Of a stretch of DNA of 64,000 nt, positions 53,141-62,991 are shown piece after piece. Positions within the stretch are counted from its first letter, which is position 1; each line of letters opens with the position of its first letter. The notes under the pieces were generated by a model. It was not told the origin of the DNA, searched no databases, and worked only from the letters and a program-made list of their open reading frames with translations. Where the stretch lies: assembly GCA_947387485.1 (NCBI GenBank), contig CANDNT010000005.1, forward strand, positions 124,001 through 188,000. The letters are read 5' to 3'. The stretch is from Aquimarina rhabdastrellae. GTDB taxonomy: Bacteria > Bacteroidota > Bacteroidia > Flavobacteriales > Flavobacteriaceae. The translations under genes were made by a program, and so were the position numbers.

Positions 53141-54073
53141 ATGAAACATTTAAAATTAAAAGCACTAGCCTTAGGGTTAGTAATGCTAGGGGTATGGTCT
53201 TGTGAAACAGAAGAAGCAACACAAGAAGTAGAAGTTCAAGAAACTATCGAATTAGAAGACAATATAGAAGGTTTGAAAGAAGATGAAGAAGAAATGCCTT
53301 TAATTACAAAAATAAAGACGTATACAGGTAGTGAAGTTTATTTTTATGGAAGTAAAGATTATTCGGGTAAATTAGTTCTAGAAGATGGAGAATGCAGTAG
53401 TTGTATGGTACTATCAAGATTAAGTAGCTTATCTGAAGAAAAAATGAATGCTTTTGATATCTTTTGGGCTTTATCAGAACCAGGAGTTGAAGTTCCAGAA
53501 ATAATACTTCAAGAAAAAAAAGAAAAAAGCTTATTTCAAAAACAAGGTTGGGCTAGGAGTGAATTAGAAAAAACAAATATCGGAAATGAGAAGTTAGCTG
53601 AGATAGCTTGTAATAATAATAGTTTTAAAAGTTCTATTAATGGAGGTTTTGTGGGAGGGAAACCTGATTTTATTGATTTAGATATAATACCTAAATGGAG
53701 AAATCTTCCAAAAGATTGTTATAGTATACCACTTAACGGAGTATGTGCACCTGGGCAAAGATATAGATATACAGCTCAATATAATGGAATTAAGAGTTGG
53801 GGAGCAAAATTATGTATAAAAAGCGTTGAAACTCCACAAAATACACACAAATTCTGGTTAAACGGAAGACTTATATATAAAGCTCCTACAGTATATTTTT
53901 CATATTACAATAGGGGTAAATGGCATGTTCCAAGTGGATCTTGGAGAGAAGTAGCAGCAAATCACACTAGAGTTATTGATTGGAGATGGATTACATCTAT
54001 TAACAGTAATTTTAGATTTAAATTAAGGTATTTAAGAGATTTTGATCAAGTAGATATAATGATGGACAAATAA
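53141..54073 (+). CDS. Uncharacterised lipoprotein
   Basis: This 310-residue lipoprotein (signal peptide ending VWSC, Cys20) begins with a strongly acidic stretch (residues 22-52, many Glu), then a region with CSSC (near 86-89) and a C-terminal half rich in aromatic and basic residues (KWRNLPKDCY, YFSYYNRGKWHV, VIDWRWITSINSNF). The opposite charge of the two parts and the paired cysteines suggest a folded surface domain. I recognise no family. It lies after the curli locus but has its own upstream region. Confidence 0.6.
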   Translation: MKHLKLKALALGLVMLGVWSCETEEATQEVEVQETIELEDNIEGLKEDEEEMPLITKIKTYTGSEVYFYGSKDYSGKLVLEDGECSSCMVLSRLSSLSEEKMNAFDIFWALSEPGVEVPEIILQEKKEKSLFQKQGWARSELEKTNIGNEKLAEIACNNNSFKSSINGGFVGGKPDFIDLDIIPKWRNLPKDCYSIPLNGVCAPGQRYRYTAQYNGIKSWGAKLCIKSVETPQNTHKFWLNGRLIYKAPTVYFSYYNRGKWHVPSGSWREVAANHTRVIDWRWITSINSNFRFKLRYLRDFDQVDIMMDK

Positions 54074-54100
54074 GAGTAAAAATCTAACTATATTTTTTAA

Positions 54101-54134
54101 ACAAAGCCTTATAAATTATTTTATAGGGCTTTGT
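54101..54134 (+). terminator. Hairpin after the lipoprotein gene
   Basis: A 14-base stem with one wobble (54101-54114 with 54121-54134). Few T follow, so it is a weaker terminator. Confidence 0.6.
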
Positions 54135-54140
54135 GAATAA

Positions 54141-54177
54141 AAAGACCCCATAACCAGTTTATTAATTATGGAGTCTT
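54141..54177 (-). terminator. Terminator of the adenylation/reductase operon
   Basis: On the minus strand AAGACTCCATAA and TTATGGGGTCTT pair (one wobble) and are followed by a T-rich run, 40 bases after the last gene. Confidence 0.8.
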
Positions 54178-54217
54178 GAAGAAAGATATAAAAGAATGAA
54201 TTGAATATGAACGTTAT

Positions 54218-54952
54218 TTAAAAAGGAATAAAAGCAGAGATTTTATAGAACTCATCTGATTGACCTAGATTTGTAGCAAAGTTTTTTCCTGCTGCAATTC
54301 TAAAAAAGATGCCTTTATCGAATTTTAGTTTTAAATAGCCACCTAACCATTGGTAGACGCTATCTTCTCTAATAATATCATCTGTAGAGCGTGTCAGTAC
54401 AAACTGTTCATAATAAGCACCCACAGAGAATCGTTTATGAGCGTTGATACCCGGAGCAACCCAATTGAGTAAAAAATCACGAGTTACAGGACCACCTTTT
54501 CTCAATGCACCATAATAAGCGAGATAGGCTTCAAATTCAAATTTACCTTGATTATAAGTAGTAAATACACTAGGAATAATACCTTCTCCTAATAAAGTGG
54601 TTTCTCCTAAGGATAAAAATTTACCATGACCAAAACCTAAACTTGGATTGATAAACCATTTATCATTAAGTAATTTAAAACCTAAACCAATTCCAGTTTC
54701 AATAAAGAGATCACCGCCTCCAGGACTGGGCTCAAGGCCAAAAGTAGGATTGGTCCAAAACACGCTGTACATCGTTAAGTCTAGTTTGTCATTAATAGGT
54801 AAACTTCCTAAAAACACAGTAGAAAATCCTGCGACACTATTATGTATGGTATGTACAGCAAAGGAAGCTTTTTTTTCTTCTTTTGTTGATTCTTGAGCAT
54901 AGGCGATAGATATACTTATCATGAAGATAAGTACAGAACATAAAGTTTTCAT
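54218..54952 (-). CDS. Envelope protein (DUF6733-like) of the adenylation/reductase operon
   Basis: This 244-residue exported protein has a signal peptide (1-19, AYAQ). The mature part is beta-strand-rich with alternating hydrophobics, many Gly and aromatic residues (FIETGIGLGFKLLNDKWFIN, YKISAFIPF with a terminal Phe), as expected for an outer-membrane barrel. I think it is the family called DUF6733, but I am not sure. It lies 24 bases after the enoyl-CoA hydratase gene and is the third gene of the operon, perhaps handling the product at the envelope. Confidence 0.65.
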   Translation of the reverse strand: MKTLCSVLIFMISISIAYAQESTKEEKKASFAVHTIHNSVAGFSTVFLGSLPINDKLDLTMYSVFWTNPTFGLEPSPGGGDLFIETGIGLGFKLLNDKWFINPSLGFGHGKFLSLGETTLLGEGIIPSVFTTYNQGKFEFEAYLAYYGALRKGGPVTRDFLLNWVAPGINAHKRFSVGAYYEQFVLTRSTDDIIREDSVYQWLGGYLKLKFDKGIFFRIAAGKNFATNLGQSDEFYKISAFIPF

Positions 54953-54976
54953 AAAATATAATTTGTGTGTTAATGA

Positions 54977-55744
54977 TTATTTGTAAGTAAAATGAGGCGT
55001 GCGTTTATCAATAAAAGCTTGCATACCTTCTTTTTGGTCTTGTGTAGCAAAAAGTGCGTGAAAGTTGCGGCGTTCAAATAGAATACCATCTTTAAGACTA
55101 GTCTCTAGTGCATGATCGACTACTTCTTTGGCAATAAGAACACTAGGTTTGCTATAAGAAGCAATAGTTTGAGCAATATTTAAAGTCTCTTCAAGTAATC
55201 TATCTGTACTAAAAATACGAGAGACTAAACCAGATCGTTCTGCTTCTAGAGCAGGCATTATACGCCCAGTAAGAATTAGATCCATAGCCTTAGATTTTCC
55301 TATAAGTTTGGTAAGACGTTGCGATCCACCTATACCAGGAATCACACCAAGTTTTATTTCAGGTTGTCCAAACTGAGCATTGTCAGCTGCCAAGATGATA
55401 TCGCACATCATAGCTAATTCACATCCACCACCAAGAGCATAACCAAATACAGCTGCAATCTTGGGAGTACGTATAGCTGTAAAAGCTTCCCAGCCCGAGA
55501 AATAATCTTCTTGTGACATAGCTGCATAAGATTTGTCTTTCATTTCTTTAATATCTGCCCCAGCAGCAAAAGCTTTTTCTGATCCAGTAATAACAAAACA
55601 ACCAATTTTAGGATCATTGTCCATTTGTTGTAATGTCTGTATAAGCTCTCGCATGAGCACTGTATTTAAGGCATTTAAGGCTTCGGGACGATGTAATTGA
55701 ATGATAGCAACCCGCCCCTTTTGGGTTATTGTTATTGTTTTCAT
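54977..55744 (-). CDS. Enoyl-CoA hydratase/isomerase family protein
   Basis: This 255-residue crotonase-fold protein shows [11 protein letters not shown] for the oxyanion hole (FxxGxD), [13 protein letters not shown] for the second oxyanion motif with the catalytic Glu, and a [17 protein letters not shown] stretch for the other catalytic Glu region. Both catalytic glutamates seem present, consistent with hydratase activity on an acyl-CoA. The ATG at 55744 is chosen: the in-frame ATG at 55795 would overlap the upstream gene and add 17 non-family residues. It lies 38 bases after the adenylation/reductase gene. Confidence 0.9.
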   Translation of the reverse strand: MKTITITQKGRVAIIQLHRPEALNALNTVLMRELIQTLQQMDNDPKIGCFVITGSEKAFAAGADIKEMKDKSYAAMSQEDYFSGWEAFTAIRTPKIAAVFGYALGGGCELAMMCDIILAADNAQFGQPEIKLGVIPGIGGSQRLTKLIGKSKAMDLILTGRIMPALEAERSGLVSRIFSTDRLLEETLNIAQTIASYSKPSVLIAKEVVDHALETSLKDGILFERRNFHALFATQDQKEGMQAFIDKRTPHFTYK

Positions 55745-55782
55745 AATAATGTGTTTAAGAGAAATAAGTTGATAATAAGAGA

Positions 55783-58700
55783 TTAAGAATCCCAAATAGC
55801 TCCATAAGCAGGAATGTTTCTACTTTCCATACCGTAAACTACTTTCCAAGTCAATTTTTTATTGGAAATACAGATGACAGCTTCAGCATTAAAATCTTGA
55901 TAAGCTTTATATGCAAGTTTGACCATGTCGGGTTTTCCATGAGTATCGGTATTCCAGATGATGGCATTGGGTTGTACAGCTAATATTTCGTCAACTAATG
56001 CATCTCCATAGGTTTTTCTTGGGCTTCGAGTTGCCCAAATTAGAAGTGATGGGGTGTTTTGAGAAAGTAAATGAGGTATACATGGACCAATACCACTTCC
56101 TGTAGCTACCCAAATAACACGTTTAAATAACTGGTCAATATTACCTACGCCAGCAGTTGGAATTCCTTTAACCCATAGATGAGAAGGAAGATTATCGATT
56201 AATTGTCCTGTCCAATCTCCAGCTCTTGAAATAGTAAGTCTAAAACCATCTTTATCTGGAGTTGGTACATTGGCAAAAGAATGCCATTCAACTAAAGGAT
56301 TTCGACTAATAGCTGTAGAAGAACCTGCAAAAGGAGTAACACCATAATCAAAATTTGCAAGTACCACATGAGATGATGGATTAACCATATCGACCGCTAC
56401 TTTTTTTAGACGTAACCATGGTAATGCAATACTAAAAGTGATTAGCGATAATAACCAAAAACTAGGAGATTGTAATAAAGCAGTAGCTAAAGATAATGAA
56501 GATTGATCGGCAATAAAGAAAATAGTCTGCAACCAAAATAATATTAATGCTGTCCATCCACCAAAACGATGTGTTTTTTCAAACTGATTATGAAATTTGG
56601 CTCTTATAGCAGGTAAAGCCATGATAACAATACCGATTAATAATGCTAATAAGAGATATGTAGTAGAGATTAGTCTAAAAGAAACATCTGAGATTTGGTG
56701 ATGATATGCATAGGTTAAAGAACCTACTAAAAGAGCAAACCAAACTGTACCGCTTACATTACTACCACTGTGAAAACCACCAAAGTGATATACTTTACCA
56801 AAAAATCTTCTAATTTGGATAGAAACAGAATGCGGAATACTAGTGGCAATTTTGAAGAAAAGATTGATCAAATAATGTTGTCGAACTAAAATCCCGATCG
56901 AAAAATTAATTAAAACAATGTTAGAAATAATAGGTAAGTTAATAGCTTCAGTAGACCACCATTGCCCTTTAAAAATACCATAGCCTAATACGCATAGATT
57001 TATTAGAGCAACCAAGGTAAAGATACGATGGTAATGCATTAATGCTTCGGTTTTCCATATTCGTTTAAAAAAAGGAAGTTGTTTAGGCAATTTTACAACA
57101 TCTAATTCTTCTTGAGATATGGTGTTTTTATCAGTAGTAGAATTTGCTTTTAAAGCTTTGTTTTTTGCAATATTCATGAGTTTACGTTTATCAACTTTTC
57201 CGCGGCTAGTCATAGGAAAAGTATCCATAGGGATAATGAATTTAGGGAGACAATAATAAGGAAGCTTATCTTTGATCTTTTGCATAGCTTCATCGATAGC
57301 AACGTTAGCAGGGCTTACAAAAGCAACTAAGTGTTGGTTATCAAATTTTAGTGTTACTGCATCTTTACACAATGAAGTTGTTTCAAGTACAGAAGAAACC
57401 GAATCTAATTCTACTCTAAATCCTCTAATTTTTACTTGATCATCAATACGACCATAATGCTCTAATTCTCCATTAGCATTCCATCGACCTAAATCTCCAG
57501 TATTAAACATGAATTCTCCATTATTGAGAAAGGGATCAAGAGCATATCGTTTTTTATTGAGTTCGTCATTATTAATATATCCTTTTGAAACACAATGACC
57601 ACCACCCCACATTTGTCCTACTTCTCCTATAGTACAGGGTTGTTTGTGTTCATTTAAAACATAAACAGTATTATTAGGTGTAGGTTTTCCTATAGTAATA
57701 TGTTTTGCATTAGGCTCGCATAATTGCATGGTATTAACTATAGTGGTTTCTGTAGGTCCACAAGAGTTGTAAAAATTGCAAAATGAGGCCCATATATTAG
57801 CCAAAGGGATAGGACATGGTTCTCCTGCTACAGCAACTGTTTGTACTTGCTTACATTGATTTGCATCTATAGTACTTAAAATAGACGGAGTAGCTATAAT
57901 AATATCGACCTGTTGTGCAGTTTCATTAATATCTTTACCTCTAACGACCAAGGTAGCTCCATGAGATAAAGCTCCCAGGATTTCCCATACAGCCATGTCA
58001 AAGGCAATACTTAAAATTTGCCCCACTTTAAGTCCATGACGCATACCTAAATCTCCAGGTGAGGTAAGGAGTATGTTGCACACATTTTTGTGTGATACTT
58101 GAACACCATTAGGAGGACCAGTAGTTCCAGATGTAAAAATAGTAAAGCAAACTTCGTCTTGTGAAACAGGCGTATGCGGAGTGAATTCTGCATTAAAATG
58201 TTGATCTTGAGTTATTGTATCTAATAGGAATTCATCAATACTGATAATGTTGACAGCTTCTTTTTGAGGAATTAAGTCATTAAAATCAGCTAATGTTAAT
58301 ACAACTTTCATTCGGGTGACTTCCATGATATTAAGCAATTGAGAAGAAGTAGCTATACCTGCATGTTGAGGCACATAAGCAGCTCCAACTTTTAAAGTAG
58401 CAAGAATACCGATCACCATAGGAATAGAGCGTTGCAGAAATATACCGACAAAATCACCTTTACGAATACCTTGCTTAACTAGTATGGTGGCAAGTTTATT
58501 AGCTTGATGATTCAATTCTTGATAAGTCATCGACTCACCTTGATGTTCAATGGCTATAGCAAGCGGGTGTTTGGCTACCTGAGCTTCGATGGCGTGATGA
58601 ATACAAGAATACGGGAGTGGAACATGAATACCTTGTCCATATAATTTAAACAACGCTCTATCTTTGTCTGATAATGATTGCAATGCAGTATTATCAAACA

Positions 58701-58794
58701 AGTTGGGGAAACTATTGTTTGACTGAGCTTGATCTAAGGCTTGTTTTCTAGCCTGTATCAACTCATCTTTTTTTAAGGCAATTTCTTTTTTCAT
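55783..58794 (-). CDS. Adenylation domain fused to a membrane reductase (ferric/ferredoxin-reductase-like)
   Basis: This is a 1003-residue fusion. Residues ~60-545 form an AMP-forming adenylation domain: A3 [10 protein letters not shown] (221-230, Asn replaces the usual Lys), A5 [10 protein letters not shown]7 NTGDLGRW (431-438), A8 [13 protein letters not shown] and catalytic K533 in SRGKVDK. No carrier-protein motif follows. Residues ~585-795 hold about six helices with scattered histidines ([18 protein letters not shown]). The C-terminus (800-1003) resembles a ferredoxin-NADP reductase module, with [14 protein letters not shown] for FAD and [13 protein letters not shown] (896-908) for NAD(P). 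I recall such A-membrane-FNR proteins from fungi. The product is unknown. Confidence 0.82.
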   Translation of the reverse strand: MKKEIALKKDELIQARKQALDQAQSNNSFPNLFDNTALQSLSDKDRALFKLYGQGIHVPLPYSCIHHAIEAQVAKHPLAIAIEHQGESMTYQELNHQANKLATILVKQGIRKGDFVGIFLQRSIPMVIGILATLKVGAAYVPQHAGIATSSQLLNIMEVTRMKVVLTLADFNDLIPQKEAVNIISIDEFLLDTITQDQHFNAEFTPHTPVSQDEVCFTIFTSGTTGPPNGVQVSHKNVCNILLTSPGDLGMRHGLKVGQILSIAFDMAVWEILGALSHGATLVVRGKDINETAQQVDIIIATPSILSTIDANQCKQVQTVAVAGEPCPIPLANIWASFCNFYNSCGPTETTIVNTMQLCEPNAKHITIGKPTPNNTVYVLNEHKQPCTIGEVGQMWGGGHCVSKGYINNDELNKKRYALDPFLNNGEFMFNTGDLGRWNANGELEHYGRIDDQVKIRGFRVELDSVSSVLETTSLCKDAVTLKFDNQHLVAFVSPANVAIDEAMQKIKDKLPYYCLPKFIIPMDTFPMTSRGKVDKRKLMNIAKNKALKANSTTDKNTISQEELDVVKLPKQLPFFKRIWKTEALMHYHRIFTLVALINLCVLGYGIFKGQWWSTEAINLPIISNIVLINFSIGILVRQHYLINLFFKIATSIPHSVSIQIRRFFGKVYHFGGFHSGSNVSGTVWFALLVGSLTYAYHHQISDVSFRLISTTYLLLALLIGIVIMALPAIRAKFHNQFEKTHRFGGWTALILFWLQTIFFIADQSSLSLATALLQSPSFWLLSLITFSIALPWLRLKKVAVDMVNPSSHVVLANFDYGVTPFAGSSTAISRNPLVEWHSFANVPTPDKDGFRLTISRAGDWTGQLIDNLPSHLWVKGIPTAGVGNIDQLFKRVIWVATGSGIGPCIPHLLSQNTPSLLIWATRSPRKTYGDALVDEILAVQPNAIIWNTDTHGKPDMVKLAYKAYQDFNAEAVICISNKKLTWKVVYGMESRNIPAYGAIWDS

Positions 58795-58873
58795 TTAATA
58801 TAATTTAAGTGAGTATGTGATGTGAAAACTGATCATATAAGATCAGATAACATAGGGGTAATAGAAATTTGCT

Positions 58874-58984
58874 TTAGTAGAAAAAGAAAGCTTTTGAGTA
58901 AGATTCTTTTAGAGGATAAGAACTATAAAAGTTAACATATTCATTAAAAGAAGAGGTGTCGAATAAGCGATCTTGTGTTTTCAT
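58874..58984 (-). CDS. Possible 36-residue ORF upstream of the operon
   Basis: The minus strand reads a 36-residue ORF (MKTQDRLFDTSSFNEYVNF and a tail ending SKAFFFY) 80 bases before the adenylation gene. Codons look reasonable and the ATG is clean, but I recognise nothing. It may be a leader ORF or chance. Confidence 0.3.
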   Translation of the reverse strand: MKTQDRLFDTSSFNEYVNFYSSYPLKESYSKAFFFY

Positions 58985-59271
58985 AATGTGTATAAATTGA
59001 TTTTGATAAGACCAAAATTGCCGCTCTTTTTTAGGTAGAAATGTTGGGATTGTAACAGTTTGTTTTCTAGTAGATTTGTATTGTGTTATAATATTGAATG
59101 TAAACCGTATAAAGTTTATGGGAAAGCTATGCTATAAATGTTAAAGAATGGATGAAAAGTGTATAATGAAAATTTAGAGAGATTTGATAGGAGTATAATT
59201 GTATAGAAATAAGTAAAAGTTTAATTGAAAAAGAAATTAATAGAATCTCATAGAACATACATTTTAAATTT
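58985..59271. other. Gene-free divergent region
   Basis: AT-rich spacer between the divergent adenylation/reductase operon and purM. I see nothing beyond the purM promoter that follows. Confidence 0.4.
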
Positions 59272-59299
59272 TTGAGCCTCTGTAATTCTATTATCTTTG
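59272..59299 (+). promoter_or_regulatory. Promoter of purM
   Basis: TTG at 59272-59274, 17-base spacer, TATCTTTG at 59292-59299, 26 bases before the ATG. Confidence 0.75.
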
Positions 59300-59325
59300 T
59301 CAAACAAACACAACATTAAATAATC

Positions 59326-60507
59326 ATGAGCCAAGAAGTAAGCAAGCGTTATGCTCAACGCGGAGTTTCAGCTTCAAAAGAAGATGTACACAGTGCTATT
59401 AAGAATATAGATAAAGGGTTATTTCCTAAAGCATTTTGTAAAATAGTACCAGATTATCTCACAGGAGATAAAGAACATTGTTTGGTAATGCATGCAGATG
59501 GAGCAGGAACAAAATCCTCATTGGCATATATGTATTGGAAAGAAACTGGTGACTTATCGGTATGGAAAGGAATTGCTCAAGATGCATTAATCATGAATAT
59601 AGATGATTTATTATGTGTAGGAGCTACAGATAATATCTTATTATCGTCTACTATAGGTAGAAATAAAAACCTAATTCCGGGAGAAGTAATTTCTGCAATT
59701 ATTAATGGAACTGAAGAATTATTAACTGATTTAGCTTCTCATGGTATCACAATTCATTCTACAGGAGGAGAAACAGCAGATGTGGGTGATCTAGTACGTA
59801 CGATTATTGTAGACTCTACAGTAACTGCTCGTATGAAAAAAGAAGATGTAATTGATAATGCAAATATCAAAGCAGGAGATGTTATTGTAGGATTAGCTTC
59901 TTATGGCCAGGCAAGCTATGAAAAAGAATACAATGGTGGTATGGGAAGTAATGGATTGACTTCTGCAAGACACGATGTATTTGAAAAAATATTGGCAGAA
60001 AAATATCCAGAGAGTTTTGATCCTGCTGTACCAGAAGAATTAGTGTATTCTGGAGAAATGAATTTAACAGATACCAATACCAATGCACCACTCGATGCAG
60101 GAAAATTAGTATTATCACCTACACGTACATATGCACCAATTATCAAAAAGATATTGACTAAGTTTGATAAAGAAACTATACACGGAATGGTACACTGTAG
60201 TGGGGGTGCTCAAACTAAGATTCTTCATTTTATAGAAAAGAACCATGTGATCAAAGATAATTTATTTGATGTTCCACCTTTGTTTGAGTTAATTCAGAAA
60301 AACTCAGGAACAGAGTGGAAAGAAATGTATCAAGTATTTAATATGGGACATCGTATGGAACTGTATGTAGCTCCAGAAATAGCTGAAGAAATTATAGCTA
60401 TATCAAAAAGTTTTAATGTAGATGCACAGATTATAGGAAGAGTAGAAGCTTCAGAAGAAAAGAAACTAACCATAAAGAGTGCGTTTGGAACTTTTGAATA
60501 TGCTTAA
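59326..60507 (+). CDS. purM: Phosphoribosylformylglycinamidine cyclo-ligase (AIR synthetase)
   Basis: This 393-residue cytoplasmic enzyme closes the imidazole ring in purine synthesis. The N-terminus has RYAQRGVSASKEDVHSAI and HADGAGTKSSLAYMYW in place of the GVGTK motif; GGETADVGDLVRTIIVD is the hallmark near residue 150. The C-terminal domain has VHCSGGAQTKILHF and FNMGHRMELY (GxxHITGGG-like and FNMG). This long form is the one found in Bacteroidota. It converges on msrA and the two stops overlap by two bases. Confidence 0.93.
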   Translation: MSQEVSKRYAQRGVSASKEDVHSAIKNIDKGLFPKAFCKIVPDYLTGDKEHCLVMHADGAGTKSSLAYMYWKETGDLSVWKGIAQDALIMNIDDLLCVGATDNILLSSTIGRNKNLIPGEVISAIINGTEELLTDLASHGITIHSTGGETADVGDLVRTIIVDSTVTARMKKEDVIDNANIKAGDVIVGLASYGQASYEKEYNGGMGSNGLTSARHDVFEKILAEKYPESFDPAVPEELVYSGEMNLTDTNTNAPLDAGKLVLSPTRTYAPIIKKILTKFDKETIHGMVHCSGGAQTKILHFIEKNHVIKDNLFDVPPLFELIQKNSGTEWKEMYQVFNMGHRMELYVAPEIAEEIIAISKSFNVDAQIIGRVEASEEKKLTIKSAFGTFEYA

Positions 60508-61001
60508 AAATCAGGATTTATAATACGCGTATACTTTTGCCGTAAGAATTGTAGTTTGGGATGTATATATTGTTTACAAAAAGGTCGATCAGGATCTTTA
60601 ATATAATAATCTCTAATCTGCTCCCTAGAGGCTTTAAAGGAATCAAAAGGTAAAACAAATGTAATTATAGAAGATTCAAAATCAGCTTGTAATTCTTGTA
60701 TGTAAACCTCACAAGAATGTTTGTCTTCAATATTAAAATAATAAACAGCACTTCGATATTTAGTTCTAAAACTATGTGTCGAGGTGCTTTTGTGTGTATG
60801 CAAATGAACTTCAATCAAATCTTTAAGTGTTATAATTGATTTGTCAAAATGAACAATTACAGCTTCAGAATATACCGTATGAGGCACTGTACTAGAAATA
60901 TATCCTTGTTCAACTTTTTGAACTCCGTTTAATGACTGAAAAACAGCTTCGGTACACCAATGACATCCGCCACCTAAACCTATTTTTTGAATGGTACTCA
61001 T
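60504..61001 (-). CDS. msrA: Peptide-methionine (S)-S-oxide reductase, short divergent form
   Basis: This 165-residue enzyme reduces methionine-S-sulfoxide. The catalytic motif is GCHWCTEAVF (GCFWxxE form, C13 as nucleophile and C16 as possible recycler). KYRSAVYYF corresponds to the QYRSxIYY strand. The usual GHAE segment is replaced by VYSEAVIVHFD, so it is a divergent branch but with the key residues. It ends on the stop of purM, so read-through from either side would make antisense RNA. Confidence 0.85.
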   Translation of the reverse strand: MSTIQKIGLGGGCHWCTEAVFQSLNGVQKVEQGYISSTVPHTVYSEAVIVHFDKSIITLKDLIEVHLHTHKSTSTHSFRTKYRSAVYYFNIEDKHSCEVYIQELQADFESSIITFVLPFDSFKASREQIRDYYIKDPDRPFCKQYIHPKLQFLRQKYTRIINPDF

Positions 61002-61133
61002 ACCATAAATGTCGTGAAAAGAAGAATGTATTTACATGAAATAATGAAAATGTTTTTTTGTGAGTTGTTGATGAATAATGTTTTATGATGATTTTAAATT
61101 AATTTTAAGACAAATCATAAAAATCGAAGTAAG

Positions 61134-61307
61134 ATGTTAAAATCAATTTCTAGTCTTAAAGGCACAAAAATCTTAAACAAAAAAGAACAACAACAGATAA
61201 ATGGAGGAAGAGTTCCTTCTTGTTGGGTTGCATGCCCAGATCAAGCACCAATTATATGTGGATTAAATACAGGGATTTATACACAATGTGATTGCAATTG
61301 CTATTAA
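61134..61307 (+). CDS. Double-glycine leader, cysteine-rich small peptide (RiPP/bacteriocin-like precursor)
   Basis: A 57-residue ORF from the ATG at 61134 was found directly in the sequence. Residues 1-25 are a Bacteroidota-type leader (LKSISSLKGTKILNKKEQQ, then QINGG) with the GG cleavage site at 24-25. The core of 32 residues (RVPSCWVACP ... QCDCNCY) has six cysteines (30, 34, 42, 52, 54, 56). Such leaders are cut and exported by peptidase-containing ABC transporters. No transporter or modifying enzyme lies in the window, so this is an orphan precursor. It lies between msrA and a membrane protein gene and has its own 3' hairpin. Confidence 0.75.
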   Translation: MLKSISSLKGTKILNKKEQQQINGGRVPSCWVACPDQAPIICGLNTGIYTQCDCNCY

Positions 61308-61334
61308 TAGTAATTAATAGATATAAAAAATATA

Positions 61335-61368
61335 AAAGCCGGAGAAAAACCATTACTTCTTCGGCTTT
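61335..61368 (+). terminator. Hairpin after the small peptide gene
   Basis: A 12-base stem with one wobble (61335-61346 with 61357-61368) and a 10-base loop lies 28 bases after the stop. T content after it is low. Confidence 0.65.
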
Positions 61369-61391
61369 AGCTATATATAAAGGATGTTTTT

Positions 61392-61420
61392 TTGAATCCT
61401 TATAAAGTATAGTATATTTG
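61392..61420 (+). promoter_or_regulatory. Promoter of the membrane-protein gene
   Basis: TTG at 61392-61394, 18-base spacer, TATATTTG at 61413-61420, 26 bases before the ATG at 61447. Confidence 0.75.
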
Positions 61421-61446
61421 ATAACACACAAATACAATACTACTTT

Positions 61447-62562
61447 ATGTCTGATATAACCAAGTTCCATAGTCTTGCCCATATTTTTATTGCGTTTATA
61501 GGAGGTGTTTTATTATTGGCTATTTGGTATAATATCAAGAAACGATTCAAGAAACAATTAGAAGAAGATGATTCTCAAAAGAGAATTGATAAAGGACTAC
61601 TTTATTTAAGTTTTGCTTTGTTTGTTTGGGTGTTTTCTGGAATGTGGATGTATTTGAGTAATGGATTAGGTTTTGCAAATACCATTCTGTATGATATAGG
61701 ATATAGTCTTTTTTCGGTATTAAATAATCTATTTTTGTTATTGGCTTTATTCTATTTTGATTTTGCACCTTCTTTTTTATATAAAAACGAAAAAAACACA
61801 AAAATTATAACCATACTGATTATAGGAGTATCGGTAGTTACATTTGTATTGATACAGATATTAAAAGAAAACCCTATTGCTTATGGAATGCGATGGAGTG
61901 GGGTACCAGATTTATTATTATCAAGTTTTATAACTTATTTATTGATAGTGTCTTTTTACAAAACCTTTATGAATAGAGGATTAAAAGTAGTTGCTGTAAT
62001 AGCTGTAGTCGCAATTAGTTTAATGTTAATCTCTCAGGTTCCAGATGTATTTATTGTTATAGATGAAGAGTTGTATCGTAATTTGATCAAGATTATAGCA
62101 AAAACATCTTTAATAGCAATTTTTTTAGTGTTAGCCACAAGTTGGGTTATTCAATTAGCCTTAACACCTAAACCAAGTGAAATGAAGATTAAATTCTTGG
62201 ATTGGTCTTTGGTGAACATTACTATTCCTTCAAAAGAAATATATGATAAGACTATTGATTTTGGAGCAAAAACTACACAATATAAAAACCTCTTAAAATT
62301 TGCGATTAGACGTAAATATGAAACTGGTGATAAACAATATATAGTAGTCTCGTCTGCAGGAGAAATAAAAAGTCAAACTTACCTTAGTAGAATTATAGAA
62401 AATATTAATTCGATTTTGGAGTTAACTTCAGAAACACAGCTTGATCGAAAAGATATTTTTACATTTTTAGGACATGGGAAATACCGATTACGTATTATAC
62501 CCGAAAATATTAGTATTGATAAAACTCTTTTAAAAGAATTTGAAAAAACGTCACAGACATAA
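61447..62562 (+). CDS. Seven-helix membrane protein with soluble C-terminal domain
   Basis: This 371-residue protein has about seven membrane helices in residues 8-240 (for example IFIAFIGGVLLLAIW, VVAVIAVVAISLMLI) and a C-terminal soluble domain (~245-371; FLDWSLVNITIPSKEI, KLRIIPENISI-like end). It resembles the overall plan of sensor proteins but has no kinase or cyclase motif. I do not recognise a family. It has a good promoter of its own. Confidence 0.68.
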   Translation: MSDITKFHSLAHIFIAFIGGVLLLAIWYNIKKRFKKQLEEDDSQKRIDKGLLYLSFALFVWVFSGMWMYLSNGLGFANTILYDIGYSLFSVLNNLFLLLALFYFDFAPSFLYKNEKNTKIITILIIGVSVVTFVLIQILKENPIAYGMRWSGVPDLLLSSFITYLLIVSFYKTFMNRGLKVVAVIAVVAISLMLISQVPDVFIVIDEELYRNLIKIIAKTSLIAIFLVLATSWVIQLALTPKPSEMKIKFLDWSLVNITIPSKEIYDKTIDFGAKTTQYKNLLKFAIRRKYETGDKQYIVVSSAGEIKSQTYLSRIIENINSILELTSETQLDRKDIFTFLGHGKYRLRIIPENISIDKTLLKEFEKTSQT

Positions 62563-62991
62563 TAAAGGAGTAATGTAAAAAGTTGTGTGCGATTTATATA
62601 TTCGGAAATTAAACTTAAGACAAATCCATTAGCAATCAAACAGTCCAGAAATTTTATTATTTCTCTTATAGCTAATTTTACACTATATTTTCGATAGATC
62701 GATAAAAGAATTTAGAATTTGATTTGTTAACCTGAAACTCCATCAGCTACCGAACTCAAAAAACACCAAGTGCCTCCTTTTTTACATTTTATATTTAGTG
62801 TTTTACATTTTAGATTATACTAGGGTTAAAATACAACGATAGCTCTTGAGCTATCATAAACACTAGGTTGTGATTAATTGTAATTGCTTGTGTAAAATAA
62901 CAAATGACAATCAAAAGTTATTATTTGTAACGTCATTTTTTGTTTTATAGTAAAAGCTCATGATTTGTACTGTATTAAAAAATTAAAACAG
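62563..62991 (+). other. Gene-free stretch with repeats before the peptide transporter
   Basis: Two direct repeats TTTTACATTTTA (62780-62791 and 62801-62812) lie 21 bases apart, and GATAGCTC / GAGCTATC (62838-62845 and 62848-62855) form an 8-bp inverted repeat. These are candidate operator sites for the POT transporter gene. No ORF is visible. Confidence 0.5.

Noticed and set aside
61252..61482. 76-residue minus-strand ORF over the small peptide region
   Set aside because: It overlaps the GG peptide, its hairpin and the promoter of the next gene; the sequence has no recognisable features.
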